Source: Nostoc sp. MS1
GTDB lineage: Bacteria; Cyanobacteriota; Cyanobacteriia; Cyanobacteriales; Nostocaceae
Reading direction: 5' to 3'
Assembly (NCBI RefSeq): GCF_019976755.1
Contig: NZ_AP023441.1
Coordinates: forward strand, 4,957,501-5,021,500
Length of the DNA stretch: 64,000 bases
Position numbers and translations under genes: made by a program. Of the stretch, positions 7,969 through 17,082 are shown piece after piece. The first letter of the stretch is position 1; every line of letters starts with the position of its first letter. The notes beneath the pieces are model-generated. The model saw only the letters and a program-made list of their open reading frames with translations. It was not told the origin of the DNA and ran no database searches.

Positions 7969-8958
7969 ATGTTTAATGAAAAAGCTATTTTAATAACAGG
8001 TGGAACAGGCTCATTTGGGAAGCAATTCGTTAAAACTCTTCTCAGCCAATATCAGCCTCGGAGGGTAATTGTTTATTCACGAGATGAACTTAAACAGTAT
8101 GAGATGGCACAGGAATTTAATTCGCCTGTGATGCGCTATTTTATTGGAGATGTACGCGATCGCGATCGCCTTCATCTAGCTATGCGTGATGTAGATTATG
8201 TAGTTCATGCTGCGGCTCTGAAACAGATACCGGCTGCTGAATATAACCCAATGGAATGTATTAAAACTAATATTCATGGAGGTAATAACGTTATTGATGT
8301 AGCTCTAGAACAAGGAGTAGAAAAAGTTATAGCTCTTTCCACAGATAAAGCAGTAAATCCAATAAATCTTTACGGCGCAACCAAACTAGCTGCGGATAAA
8401 CTCTTCGTTGCAGCTAATAATATTGTTGGTACGATGAAAACTCGCTTTGCTGTTGTTCGCTATGGTAATGTAGTTGGTTCTAGAGGGTCAGTTGTTCCAT
8501 TTTTCCAGAAGCTAATTCAAGAAAAAGCTCCCGAAATACCAATTACAGATCCACGTATGACACGTTTTTGGATCACTCTACAACAAGCTGTAGATTTAGT
8601 TTTCGACAGCTTTGCCAGAATGCAAGGAGGAGAGATTTTTATACCCAAAATTCCTTCAATGAGAATTACAGATTTAGCAGAAACACTAGCGCCAGGTGTG
8701 CCAACTAAAATTGTGGGTATGAGGCCAGGAGAAAAGCTACACGAAGCCATGTTTTCTAGTGAATCATCTCATTTAGCAGTAGAATTTTGCGACCATTATG
8801 TAATTAAACCTACTATTGAATATTCCTATTCTCTTGATTACACTCGTAATGCTTTGGGTGAAGTAGGTAAATCAGTTCCCGAAGGGTTTGAGTATAGTTC
8901 AGCGACAAATACAGAATGGCTTAAAGGTTTTCAACTATTAGATATGCTCAAGCAATGA
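7969..8958 (+). CDS. pseB: UDP-N-acetylglucosamine 4,6-dehydratase (inverting), PseB
   Basis: PseB makes UDP-2-acetamido-2,6-dideoxy-beta-L-arabino-hexos-4-ulose from UDP-GlcNAc, the first step of pseudaminic acid synthesis. The 329-residue short-chain dehydrogenase has the NADP loop ITGGTGSFG at about residues 9-17. It also has the short-PseB features FIGDVRDRDRL, VHAAALKQIPAAEYNP, STDKAVNPINLYGATK (catalytic Asp-Lys and Tyr-x3-Lys) and RYGNVVGSRGSV. These separate it from the longer membrane-bound dehydratases. ATG 7969 is chosen because GGAG lies about seven bases upstream; TTG 7957 overlaps that site. The stop overlaps the start of pseC by four bases. Confidence 0.93.
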   Translation: MFNEKAILITGGTGSFGKQFVKTLLSQYQPRRVIVYSRDELKQYEMAQEFNSPVMRYFIGDVRDRDRLHLAMRDVDYVVHAAALKQIPAAEYNPMECIKTNIHGGNNVIDVALEQGVEKVIALSTDKAVNPINLYGATKLAADKLFVAANNIVGTMKTRFAVVRYGNVVGSRGSVVPFFQKLIQEKAPEIPITDPRMTRFWITLQQAVDLVFDSFARMQGGEIFIPKIPSMRITDLAETLAPGVPTKIVGMRPGEKLHEAMFSSESSHLAVEFCDHYVIKPTIEYSYSLDYTRNALGEVGKSVPEGFEYSSATNTEWLKGFQLLDMLKQ

Positions 8959-10127
8959 GTCACTATATTCCTTACGGACGGCAAGATATAATTCAAGCAG
9001 ATATTGATGCTGTAGTTGAAGTTTTACGCTCAGAGTGGATTACTCAAGGCCCTAGTATAGAAAGATTTGAGCAAGCAGTTGCCCAATATTGTGGAACTAA
9101 ATATGCTGTTGCTGTTTCCAGTGCCACAGCAGCATTACACATAGCTTGTTTAGCACTTAATTTAGGGCAAGGGGATATTCTTTGGACATCTCCTAACACC
9201 TTTGTCGCCTCAGCAAATTGTAGTCTTTATTGTGGTGCAAAGATTGATTTTGTTGACATTGATCCAAATACATACAATTTGAGTGTAGATGAATTAGAGC
9301 GTAAGTTAGCTAAAGCTCAACGAGATGGATGTTTACCTAAAGTTTTAGTACCTGTACATTTTGCCGGACAATCTTGTGAGATGGAGCGAATAGCCGCTTT
9401 ATCACATCAGTATGGTTTCCGAATTATTGAAGATGGTTCTCACGCAATAGGCGGAAAATACAAGGGTCTACCCATTGGCAACTGTAAATTTTCGGATATA
9501 ACAGTATTTAGCTTTCATCCAGTAAAAATCATTACGACTGGTGAAGGTGGCATGGTGTTAACAAATCAGGAGGAATTGTATCAAAAATTGATTAGATTGC
9601 GGAGTCATGGAATTACGCGCGATGCCAATTTAATACAGGGGCAATCTCATGGTTCTTGGTACTATCAACAAATCGAATTAGGGTTTAATTATCGAGTAAC
9701 TGATATTCAAGCTGCATTAGGTGCTAGTCAACTACAACGACTAGATGAGTTTGTAGAACGCAGATGTTTTATAGCTCAAAGATATAATCAACTATTGCAT
9801 GATTTACCTATTATTTTACCCTGGCAACATCTAGATACTGAATCTAGTTGGCATTTATATGTAATTAGGCTCAAGCTGGAAGATATTAATAAAAATCACC
9901 GTCAAGTATTTGAAGAATTGCGTCAGGCTGGTATTGGGGTGAATTTGCATTATATTCCCGTTCACACACAGCCTTACTATCAACAACTAGGGTTTCAATG
10001 GGGGGACTTTCCAGAGGCAGAAAAATACTATCAAGCAGCTATAAGCATACCGATATATTACGGTTTAACGAATAAAGAACAAGAACAAGTAGTAACCTTA
10101 CTCAAACACATAATATTATGCAGGTAG
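8955..10127 (+). CDS. pseC: UDP-4-amino-4,6-dideoxy-N-acetyl-beta-L-altrosamine transaminase, PseC
   Basis: PLP-dependent DegT/DnrJ/EryC1 aminotransferase that converts the PseB product to the 4-amino sugar using glutamate. The 390-residue length is normal. Visible features are the start IPYGRQDI as in PseC enzymes, the substrate motif SEWITQGP, and VPVHFAGQSCEM. ED-GSHAIGG holds the PLP-stacking region, and FSFHPVKIITTGEGG holds the Schiff-base lysine. C-terminal GVNLHYIPVHTQPYYQ is also characteristic. Translation is coupled to pseB by ATGA overlap, and the end overlaps the next gene by ten bases. Confidence 0.93.
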   Translation: MSHYIPYGRQDIIQADIDAVVEVLRSEWITQGPSIERFEQAVAQYCGTKYAVAVSSATAALHIACLALNLGQGDILWTSPNTFVASANCSLYCGAKIDFVDIDPNTYNLSVDELERKLAKAQRDGCLPKVLVPVHFAGQSCEMERIAALSHQYGFRIIEDGSHAIGGKYKGLPIGNCKFSDITVFSFHPVKIITTGEGGMVLTNQEELYQKLIRLRSHGITRDANLIQGQSHGSWYYQQIELGFNYRVTDIQAALGASQLQRLDEFVERRCFIAQRYNQLLHDLPIILPWQHLDTESSWHLYVIRLKLEDINKNHRQVFEELRQAGIGVNLHYIPVHTQPYYQQLGFQWGDFPEAEKYYQAAISIPIYYGLTNKEQEQVVTLLKHIILCR

Positions 10128-11212
10128 ATGATAAAACTTTAAACGAAATTCAAGAAGCGATAGAACCAGATGCTATGACATTAGCTTTAATGTTATCTAC
10201 ATCTGAATTAGCTAATTATAGTGATGAAACAGACTTGAACAAAGCAATAGAAATATTTATAGATGGCTATAATATTTTTACAGAAACAGGGGTTACTCCC
10301 GGCGAAGCTCACATGGCTTTTAGATGGTTATTTTATGCAACAGATGGCTATTTTAATGATTTTGTATCCGAAATAATTAATCAATTTAATCCTCCGCATA
10401 AATTAGCAAAAATTGATGGAGTATTAGGCGAATTACAGCAGCATAAAATAAATTATATAGTTGAGCAAATACATAATGATGGATTCTATGTATTTAAAAA
10501 TAAATTATCGAATGCAGTGTGTGATAGATTAATAAATTTTGCGTTAACAACACAAAGCATACCATATAATCCGCCATTTACTCATCAAAAAACAGTTTAT
10601 AATCGCCAAAATTTGTTAGCCCCTACTTATCATTTTGATGAGTTGGATTTAATTAACGATCCTGAGATTCAAAACTTACTAACAGATACTTCTATATTAG
10701 CGATCGCTCAATCATATCTTGGATGTAAACCAATTCAGGATTTAGTAGCAATGTGGTGGAGTACAACCTTTGAAAAGCAAGCTAATTCTGCGGCGGCTCA
10801 ACTCTATCACTGTGATATGGATAGAATTAAATTTATTAAGTTTTTTGTTTATTTAACTGATGTTACTCCAGAAAATGGGCCTCATTGTTATGTTAAAGGT
10901 TCATGTCAAAGTAAACCACCTGAGCTACTCAAAGATGGGCGAATAGCAGATGCAGAAATTTATCAATATTATCGTCAAGAAGATATTGTAGAAATTACAG
11001 GCTCATGTGGGACAATCATTGCAGCTGATACGCGAGGCTTCCATAAAGGTAAACCATTAAACTCAGGTGAAAGACTGGTTTTACAACTTGAGTTTTCTAA
11101 TAGTTTATTTGGTGGTGCTTATAATTCAGTTACTTTAGAAAAGGTTAAGGAAAATACCAGTTTCACTAATTATATAGATCAATTTAAACATACATATTCA
11201 AGATTTATTTAA
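10118..11212 (+). CDS. Phytanoyl-CoA dioxygenase (PhyH)-family protein
   Basis: Predicted non-haem Fe(II)/2-oxoglutarate oxygenase. The 364-residue protein has an N-terminal helical part of about 120 residues, then the PhyH-like double-stranded helix with the facial triad His231-x-Asp233 (YHCDMD) and distal His309 (GFHKGKP). Arg319 is a candidate for 2-oxoglutarate binding. Families of this kind hydroxylate small molecules; here the substrate may be a sugar nucleotide or the finished glycan, but that is inferred only from its place between pseC and a methyltransferase. The start overlaps the end of pseC by ten bases. The sequence is strongly AT-rich. Confidence 0.82.
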   Translation: MQVDDKTLNEIQEAIEPDAMTLALMLSTSELANYSDETDLNKAIEIFIDGYNIFTETGVTPGEAHMAFRWLFYATDGYFNDFVSEIINQFNPPHKLAKIDGVLGELQQHKINYIVEQIHNDGFYVFKNKLSNAVCDRLINFALTTQSIPYNPPFTHQKTVYNRQNLLAPTYHFDELDLINDPEIQNLLTDTSILAIAQSYLGCKPIQDLVAMWWSTTFEKQANSAAAQLYHCDMDRIKFIKFFVYLTDVTPENGPHCYVKGSCQSKPPELLKDGRIADAEIYQYYRQEDIVEITGSCGTIIAADTRGFHKGKPLNSGERLVLQLEFSNSLFGGAYNSVTLEKVKENTSFTNYIDQFKHTYSRFI

Positions 11213-11304
11213 TGTTTTAAATAAAAACTTTTGAATATTTTTTGAATATATTTAGTATAAGTTTTTAGCCATGCTGTCAGTTATATACTTTATTGGAGGT
11301 GTAT

Positions 11305-12135
11305 ATGCACTTGTTGAAATTAACTTTTAAATACATCATCTTTCTTTTAAAAGAACCTAATTACTTTGAACAGTATAGGACTTTTTTATTATCAATAACT
11401 GAGAATTTTAATCAAATTTTTGATGAGCGTTTCACAAGAGAGCTATTAAGAATTTATCCTATAAGATTGTTAGTAAATATTGGACGTAGCATTTATTTTG
11501 TGAATATTCAGGAAAATCTGTCAGTTCTTGATCATCATACCGCAGATGTAGGTAAGAATGCAATTACACATAACTTGAGTGCGTTTGATAATTTCCAGAC
11601 CTTCAGCATCCCTAGAGTTGATAGATTAATTAAGCCTTTTTCTAGTATTGAGTTATTAACCTCAAACTCTAGCATACTGGTCATCGGCCCTCGTAGTGAA
11701 GATGATTTACTGTGCTTACTTGGCTATGGTTTTAAATCAGAAAAAATTAAGGGTCTGGATCTCATATCCTACTCTCCTTGGGTCGATTTAGGAGATATGC
11801 ACAAAATGCCATATGAAGATAATTCCTGGGATGCGGTTATTGTAGGTTGGGTATTTAACTATAGTAAAGCACCTGCAAATGCGGCTCAAGAGATTATTAG
11901 GGTAGCAAAGAATGGGGCTATTATTGCTGTAGGTATTGAGTATAATCCCCTGACAAACGAAGAAATTGAGAAAGTATATGGTTATTCAATAGATGGTACA
12001 CGCACTCAATCAGTAGCAGAAATACTGAGTTTCTTTGGTGAATATGTAGATGATGTTTTCTTTAGCCATGATATAGTGGCGAAGCAAAAAGATAAACAAA
12101 GTGAATTAATGGTAATTTTCTCTTTAAAAAAGTAG
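11305..12135 (+). CDS. Class I SAM-dependent methyltransferase-like protein
   Basis: The 276-residue protein has a poorly conserved N-terminal half. The C-terminal half resembles a Rossmann methyltransferase: VIGPRSEDDLLCLLGYG takes the place of motif I, GLDLIS ends in the acidic residue, LGDMHKMPYEDNSWDAVIVGWVFNYS covers motifs II-III, and EIIRVAKNGAIIAVGIEY follows. The glycine-rich loop is weaker than normal (GPRSED instead of GxGxG), so SAM binding should be tested. The start is ATG 11305, because GGAGG lies six bases upstream; TTG 11293 would overlap it. A sugar O- or N-methylation role is inferred from context only. Confidence 0.7.
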   Translation: MHLLKLTFKYIIFLLKEPNYFEQYRTFLLSITENFNQIFDERFTRELLRIYPIRLLVNIGRSIYFVNIQENLSVLDHHTADVGKNAITHNLSAFDNFQTFSIPRVDRLIKPFSSIELLTSNSSILVIGPRSEDDLLCLLGYGFKSEKIKGLDLISYSPWVDLGDMHKMPYEDNSWDAVIVGWVFNYSKAPANAAQEIIRVAKNGAIIAVGIEYNPLTNEEIEKVYGYSIDGTRTQSVAEILSFFGEYVDDVFFSHDIVAKQKDKQSELMVIFSLKK

Positions 12136-12158
12136 TTAGTATTTAGGAGTAATTTACC

Positions 12159-13043
12159 ATGAAACTAGCTATTGGTACTGCACAATTTGGTTTAGATTAT
12201 GGTATTTCTAACCAAGAAGGAAAAATACCGGAAGCAGAGGTAGGTAGGATTTTAAATTTAGCTCTAGAAAATGGTATTCGATTCTTAGATACAGCACCAG
12301 CTTACGGAACTAGCGAAGAGGTATTAGGAAAAAATCTGCCATTACAACATGAATTTGCAATTGTTACCAAGACACCTCACTTCTCTAAATCTTGTATAAC
12401 TCATGATGACGTTCAAACGTTAGAGAACAGCTTCTATAAGTCACTTCGCACATTAAAACAGCAATCGATCTATGGATTGTTAATACATAATGCTCATGAT
12501 GTACTTGTAGAAGATGGTTATTTATTAGTCAACAAGATGATGGACTTGCAAGACAAAGGGTTTGTAAGTAAAATTGGTGTTTCTGTCTATAAAGGAGAAG
12601 AGATAGATAAGATTTTAGCAAGATATAAAATTGATGTAATTCAATTACCTATAAATATATTAGACCAACGTTTGATTAGAAGTGGTCATTTATTTAAGCT
12701 GAAAGACCAAGGTATAGAAATTCATGCTCGTTCAATATTTCTTCAGGGTTTACTACTGATGAATCCTGAACAAATACCCTCTTATTTTCATAGGATTAAG
12801 GAACATATAATATGTCTTCATGATTTGATTATTTCACATGGAATGTCTATTGTTCAGGCTGCGATCACCTTTATCAATCACTTACCAGAAATCGATAAAA
12901 TTTTGGTTGGCTTAAATAATTATCAACACTTGCAGGAAATGATTGAGGCAATAAAAAAGCCAACTTTATTGACTAATCAAGATTTTTATCGGTTTGCAAT
13001 TACCGACCCAAATATACTAAATCCGGCAAAATGGAAAATTTAA
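12159..13043 (+). CDS. Aldo/keto reductase family protein
   Basis: TIM-barrel NAD(P)H-dependent oxidoreductase of 294 residues. The family's catalytic residues are visible: Asp in RFLDTAPAYG followed by the Tyr of that motif, Lys in VTKTP and His in LLIHNAHD. Enzymes of this type recur in nonulosonic-acid and flagellin-glycan clusters, but the substrate is not established. A good ribosome binding site (AGGAG) precedes ATG 12159. The gene lies 23 bases after the methyltransferase and 43 before the amidotransferase gene, in the same operon-like run. Confidence 0.88.
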   Translation: MKLAIGTAQFGLDYGISNQEGKIPEAEVGRILNLALENGIRFLDTAPAYGTSEEVLGKNLPLQHEFAIVTKTPHFSKSCITHDDVQTLENSFYKSLRTLKQQSIYGLLIHNAHDVLVEDGYLLVNKMMDLQDKGFVSKIGVSVYKGEEIDKILARYKIDVIQLPINILDQRLIRSGHLFKLKDQGIEIHARSIFLQGLLLMNPEQIPSYFHRIKEHIICLHDLIISHGMSIVQAAITFINHLPEIDKILVGLNNYQHLQEMIEAIKKPTLLTNQDFYRFAITDPNILNPAKWKI

Positions 13044-13086
13044 TCCGGGTTTACGTATTTAATATTAATTGGAGAATTAATTTACT

Positions 13087-14283
13087 ATGTCTAAGCTAAA
13101 ACGTTGTGCTAGATGTTTACTCCCTGAAACTCATGAAACCATCATGTTTGATGAACAAGGGGTTTGTAATATTTGCCGTCAACATGAAATTAAACAAGGC
13201 AAAATAGATTGGGATGCTAAGAAGAAGGAACTAGACTCACTCATAGAAAATTATCGTGGCAAGTATGAATATGATTGTATCATTCCTTTTAGTGGTGGTA
13301 AAGATAGTACATGGACACTATATTATCTTGTGGAAACCTATGGTATTAAACCTCTAGTTGTCAGGTTTGATCATGGTTTTTTGCGTCCCAATTTGCTAGA
13401 AAATACAACTCGTGTCCTTCGCAAATTGGGAGTAGATTTTCACACATTTACTCCTAACTGGAAAGTTGTCCAAAAACTCATGCTTCAGAGTTTTTTAGAA
13501 AAGGGAGATTTTTGTTGGCACTGCCACACAGGGATATTTTCTTATCCCATGTGGGTGGCAATTCGTTATCAAACTCCTCTGATTATGTGGGGCGAACCTT
13601 CTGCTGAATACACTGCTTACTATAGTTATGACCAGCCAGAAGAAGTAGATGAAAAACGCTTTAATCGCTATGTAAATTTAGGGATTAGTGCAGAGGATAT
13701 GCTAGTACGCTTGCAAGGTACTGTGGATGAAAGAGATGTTAAACCTTTCACATATCCCCCATTAAAAGAACTGAGAAAAATTAATTATCGTTCAGTTTGT
13801 TTGGGTTCTTACATACCTTGGGATGTGAAGCGACAGTATAAAATCATTGAGGAAGAACTGGGATGGCAAGGCGATCGCGTCGAGAATGTGCCACCTGGGT
13901 ATGAGTATGAAAAAATCGAATGCTATATGCAGGGTGTACGCGATTACATTAAGTATATTAAGCGTGGTTATACTCGTCCTTCACATTTGGCAGCACTTGA
14001 TATTAGAAATAATCGTTTAACAACTGAAGATGCTTTGGAATTAATTACTCAATATGAAGGGAAGCGTCCCCCCAGTTTGGATTTGTTTTTAGAATATACG
14101 GGTTTAACGGAAACAGAATTTTTAGAAATTGCCATGAGTCATGGAGTTTCACCTTATCAACATGAACCAGCCAAGGTAACTCCAGGTGATAAACTTCATG
14201 ATTTTGAGCAATGGTCAAGAGATGGGGCAATGCCCAGAGAACAAACAGAAATTCAACTACAACGATGGCAAGGTCGTAGTTAA
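13087..14283 (+). CDS. N-acetyl sugar amidotransferase (WbpG/PseA-like)
   Basis: ATP-pyrophosphatase-type enzyme that activates an N-acetyl group and uses ammonia to make an acetamidino group on a sugar, as in pseudaminic/legionaminic acid derivatives and Pseudomonas O antigen. The 398-residue protein has an N-terminal Cys pair set (CARCLLP and CNICRQH) that probably binds zinc. The PP-loop is IIPFSGGKDSTWTLYYL at about residues 65-81, and a further pair occurs in CWHCHTG. GGAG lies about 12 bases before ATG 13087. Immediately downstream are HisH-like glutaminase and HisF-like genes, the usual ammonia-supply partners of WbpG. Confidence 0.9.
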   Translation: MSKLKRCARCLLPETHETIMFDEQGVCNICRQHEIKQGKIDWDAKKKELDSLIENYRGKYEYDCIIPFSGGKDSTWTLYYLVETYGIKPLVVRFDHGFLRPNLLENTTRVLRKLGVDFHTFTPNWKVVQKLMLQSFLEKGDFCWHCHTGIFSYPMWVAIRYQTPLIMWGEPSAEYTAYYSYDQPEEVDEKRFNRYVNLGISAEDMLVRLQGTVDERDVKPFTYPPLKELRKINYRSVCLGSYIPWDVKRQYKIIEEELGWQGDRVENVPPGYEYEKIECYMQGVRDYIKYIKRGYTRPSHLAALDIRNNRLTTEDALELITQYEGKRPPSLDLFLEYTGLTETEFLEIAMSHGVSPYQHEPAKVTPGDKLHDFEQWSRDGAMPREQTEIQLQRWQGRS

Positions 14284-14318
14284 TAAACTTATTTATTTAA
14301 GCTATCTTTGAGGTAATT

Positions 14319-14936
14319 ATGATTGGCATCGTAGATTATGGCATGGGCAATCTTCTGTCTGTTTACAATGCTTTAGAAATGGTTGGTGCAGATGTAAAAA
14401 TCTGTCAGCAAGCTTCAGAACTCAAAGATGTAGAACGAATTGTTTTACCAGGTGTAGGCGCATTTCGAGATTGTATATTAAACCTCAAAAATAGAGGTTT
14501 TATAGAAGTATTGGAAGAAATGGTTTTGGATAAATATCAGCCATTTTTGGGTATTTGTCTCGGTATGCAGGTGATCGCCCGGCGGAGTTTTGAAGGTGGA
14601 GAACATGAGGGATTAGCTTGGCTAGATGCTGATGTTGTCAGACTCAACCCACAAGATTCTTCCTTTCGTGTACCGCAGGTAGGCTGGAATGATGTGCAGT
14701 ATAGCCAAGATAGTCCCCTGTTTGTAGATTTACCGCCTGCACCGGATTTTTACTTTGTTCACTCTTACCATATGAGTTGCGATCGCCAAGCTGATATTGA
14801 TGCAACTTGTGACTATGGAGGTGTTGTTACTGTAGCTGTTCGTAAAAATAATATTTTTGCCACTCAGTTTCATCCTGAAAAAAGTCAAAATTACGGTTTG
14901 CAAGTTTTACAAAACTTCTTGAGATGGAACCCCTAA
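14319..14936 (+). CDS. HisH-type glutamine amidotransferase (sugar amidination partner)
   Basis: Glutaminase subunit of the HisH family, 205 residues, releasing ammonia from glutamine. The complete class I triad is visible: Cys in FLGICLGMQ, and His and Glu in QFHPEKSQ. The N-terminal start IGIVDYGMGNL and LPGVGAF are standard for HisH. Because it stands between a WbpG-like amidotransferase and an altered HisF, it most probably feeds ammonia to sugar amidination rather than to histidine synthesis. This is inference from context; the histidine copies would lie elsewhere in the genome. GAGG precedes the ATG by six bases. Confidence 0.9.
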   Translation: MIGIVDYGMGNLLSVYNALEMVGADVKICQQASELKDVERIVLPGVGAFRDCILNLKNRGFIEVLEEMVLDKYQPFLGICLGMQVIARRSFEGGEHEGLAWLDADVVRLNPQDSSFRVPQVGWNDVQYSQDSPLFVDLPPAPDFYFVHSYHMSCDRQADIDATCDYGGVVTVAVRKNNIFATQFHPEKSQNYGLQVLQNFLRWNP

Positions 14937-14940
14937 ACCT

Positions 14941-15726
14941 ATGCTCAAGCATCGTCTTATTCCTAAATTACAAATGAAACCTAGCCGTTTTGGTGCTACC
15001 GCCAGAATGGTTTTAGTTACTACTAAAGACTTCGGAGAAGTTATTGAAATTGGCGATCCTGTATCGCAAGCAAAAATTTACGAAGCACAAGCCGCAGATG
15101 AACTAATTTTTCTTGATTTAGATGCTTCTACTGACAATCGCAGCATTATTTTAGATGTAGTGAAAAAAGCCGCCGAACAAATATTTATGCCGTTTTGTGT
15201 TGGTGGTGGGGTTCGTTCCCTAGAAGATTTTCGTAAACTCCTCTCCAATGGTGCAGATAAAGTCAGCATCAATACATCTGCCCTGGAAAACCCCGATTTG
15301 ATTAATCAAGCTGCTGAGATGTTCGGTTCTCAATGTGTCGTCGTCAGTATTGATTATCGTCAAGAAAATGGGAACTATATTGTATATAAAAAAAGCGGTA
15401 AAGTGAACACAAACTGGCATCCTTTGGCGTGGGCGATAGAAGCTCAAAGAAGAGGAGCAGGAGAAATTCTTTTAACATCTATCGAGCGTGATGGTAGCCG
15501 TCGCGGTTTGGATGTAGAACTAACTCGTCAGGTTGTGGATAGCCTATCAATTCCTGTAATTACTTCTGGTGGTTGTGGGTTAGCTGCTCACTTTGTCGAA
15601 GGTTTTCTGGCTGGGAAAGCAGCAGCAGTTGCCGCAGGTACTTATTTCTGTTTTAAAGATGAAAACCCTATGCAAACTAGAGCGCAAATTAAAAATGCAG
15701 GTATTTCCATTCGTTTAAATAATTAG
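14941..15726 (+). CDS. HisF-like protein with Asp11 replaced (ammonia-channel partner)
   Basis: The 261-residue beta/alpha barrel aligns along its whole length with imidazole glycerol phosphate synthase HisF: FVGGG-like FCVGGGVRS, ADKVSINTSALENP, LTSIERDGS and SGGCG are all present. The canonical catalytic Asp11 of the CLDVKDG motif is Gln here (IPKLQMKPS), while the second acid (Asp138, in SIDYR, equivalent to Asp130) and the gate Arg5 remain. The protein therefore probably no longer acts as a cyclase. It would serve as an ammonia conduit between HisH and the WbpG-like enzyme. It begins four bases after the hisH-like stop. Confidence 0.9.
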   Translation: MLKHRLIPKLQMKPSRFGATARMVLVTTKDFGEVIEIGDPVSQAKIYEAQAADELIFLDLDASTDNRSIILDVVKKAAEQIFMPFCVGGGVRSLEDFRKLLSNGADKVSINTSALENPDLINQAAEMFGSQCVVVSIDYRQENGNYIVYKKSGKVNTNWHPLAWAIEAQRRGAGEILLTSIERDGSRRGLDVELTRQVVDSLSIPVITSGGCGLAAHFVEGFLAGKAAAVAAGTYFCFKDENPMQTRAQIKNAGISIRLNN

Positions 15727-15737
15727 AGTAAACAAAA

Positions 15738-16307
15738 TTGGACAAAACTTATAACTTTTATCCATTTATTCAAAGCACAAGAATTTTTTTACGTGAAGTT
15801 AGACAGAGTGACGTGAATGAAACATATTATCAATGGCTCAATGACCCAGAAATTAATAGTTATTTAGAAACTAGGTTTATTTGCAGGTCTATAGATAATA
15901 TTGCGGAATATGTGAAAAAAATGGACGCTAAAGAAGATGAACCGTTTTTTGCGATTTGTTTAAATGATAATCAAGAGCATATTGGCAATATTAAGCTAGG
16001 GCCAATAAACTGGCATCATCGCAATGCGGATGTCAGTTTATTTATCGGCAAAAAAGAACTGTGGGGAAAGGGTTACGCTACGGAAGCGATCGCCTTAATA
16101 ACTGAATTTGCTTTCCGCAAGCTGCATCTCAACAAACTGAAAGCTGGTTGTTATGCCGCAAATTTCGGAAGTGCTAAAGCTTTTCTCAAATGTGGCTATC
16201 AGCAAGAAGGTTTACTGCGAGGGCAAGTCATCTTTGATGGTCAAGATATGGATGTAATTTTATTAGGCATGAGATCTGTAGATTATTGGCATAGTAAACA
16301 GACATGA
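15738..16307 (+). CDS. GNAT-family acetyltransferase (RimJ/RimL type, PseH candidate)
   Basis: A 189-residue N-acetyltransferase of the RimJ/RimL branch. It starts RIFLREVRQSDVNETYYQWLNDPEINSYLETRF and contains IGNIKLGPINWHHRNADVSLFIG, then the acetyl-CoA loop GKGYATEAIALITEFAF, and AANFGSAKAFLKCGYQQEGLLR. It could be PseH, the 4-N-acetyltransferase of the pathway, or could decorate another amino group, since a second acetyltransferase is fused to PseG downstream. The start is a TTG at 15738, 11 bases after the hisF-like stop; no ATG is available before the fold begins. It overlaps the next gene by four bases. Confidence 0.88.
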   Translation: MDKTYNFYPFIQSTRIFLREVRQSDVNETYYQWLNDPEINSYLETRFICRSIDNIAEYVKKMDAKEDEPFFAICLNDNQEHIGNIKLGPINWHHRNADVSLFIGKKELWGKGYATEAIALITEFAFRKLHLNKLKAGCYAANFGSAKAFLKCGYQQEGLLRGQVIFDGQDMDVILLGMRSVDYWHSKQT

Positions 16308-17080
16308 TTATTGCAATTCTTCAGGCTAGGGTTAGTTCTTCACGTTTACCAGGAAAGGTGTTAAAACCCATTCTTGGCGTACCGATGTTGTTTCATCAAA
16401 TTGAACGTATCAAACGGTCAAAAATGATTGATCGGTTGTTAGTAGCCACAAGCACCGATTCAACAGATGACCTCATTGAAAAATACTGCCAACAAAGAGA
16501 TGTAGAATGCTTTCGGGGCAAATTAGATGATGTTCTCGATCGCTTCTATCAAGCCGCTAATTCAATTTCTCCAGCACATATAGTCCGCCTGACTGGTGAT
16601 TGTCCTTTGTGCGATCCAGAGTTAATAGATAAAATTATTATTCATCATCTATCAGGGGATTTTGATTACACCAGCAACACAATTACACCAACCTTTCCTG
16701 ATGGGTTAGATACTGAAGTATTTCGTTTTAGTTGTTTAAAACAGGCTTGGCAAGAAGCCAAACTTCCTTCCCAAAGGGAACACGTTACACCATTTATTCA
16801 TTCACAAACACATCGTTTTTGTCTAGGTTTGTATAAACATAATACAGATTTATCCTATTTACGTTGGACTGTAGACGAACCATTAGATTTTGATTTAGTC
16901 GTCAAGATATACACAGCTTTATACCCATCTAATCCCAGGTTCTCAACTCAAGATATTTTAAATCTTTTAGAACAAAATCCAGATTTAAAAACTTTCAATA
17001 CTTGCTATCCGAGAAACGAAGGCTGGCACAAATCTTTATTAGCAGATGAAGTATTTATAAGTCAAAATGCAGGTGCTTAA
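16304..17080 (+). CDS. pseF: Cytidylyltransferase, probable CMP-pseudaminic acid synthetase (PseF/SpsF-like)
   Basis: Nucleotidyltransferase of 258 residues that would activate the nonulosonic acid with CTP. It has the N-terminal signature ILQARVSSSRLPGKVLKP, which binds CTP, ATSTDSTDD, and the metal/substrate motif RLTGDCPLCDPELID. The C-terminal RWTVDEPLDF is characteristic of the SpsF branch. In many clusters this branch stands in for PseF, so the assignment is by family and neighbourhood. A WTVDEP-containing transferase could also act on another sugar acid. It starts inside the stop of the acetyltransferase gene. Confidence 0.85.
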   Translation: MIIAILQARVSSSRLPGKVLKPILGVPMLFHQIERIKRSKMIDRLLVATSTDSTDDLIEKYCQQRDVECFRGKLDDVLDRFYQAANSISPAHIVRLTGDCPLCDPELIDKIIIHHLSGDFDYTSNTITPTFPDGLDTEVFRFSCLKQAWQEAKLPSQREHVTPFIHSQTHRFCLGLYKHNTDLSYLRWTVDEPLDFDLVVKIYTALYPSNPRFSTQDILNLLEQNPDLKTFNTCYPRNEGWHKSLLADEVFISQNAGA

Positions 17081-17082
17081 CT

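Noticed and set aside
14319..15726. Histidine biosynthesis operon
   Set aside because: HisH- and HisF-like genes are present but not other his genes; the HisF-like protein lacks Asp11 and both follow a WbpG-like gene, so sugar amidination is the better reading.
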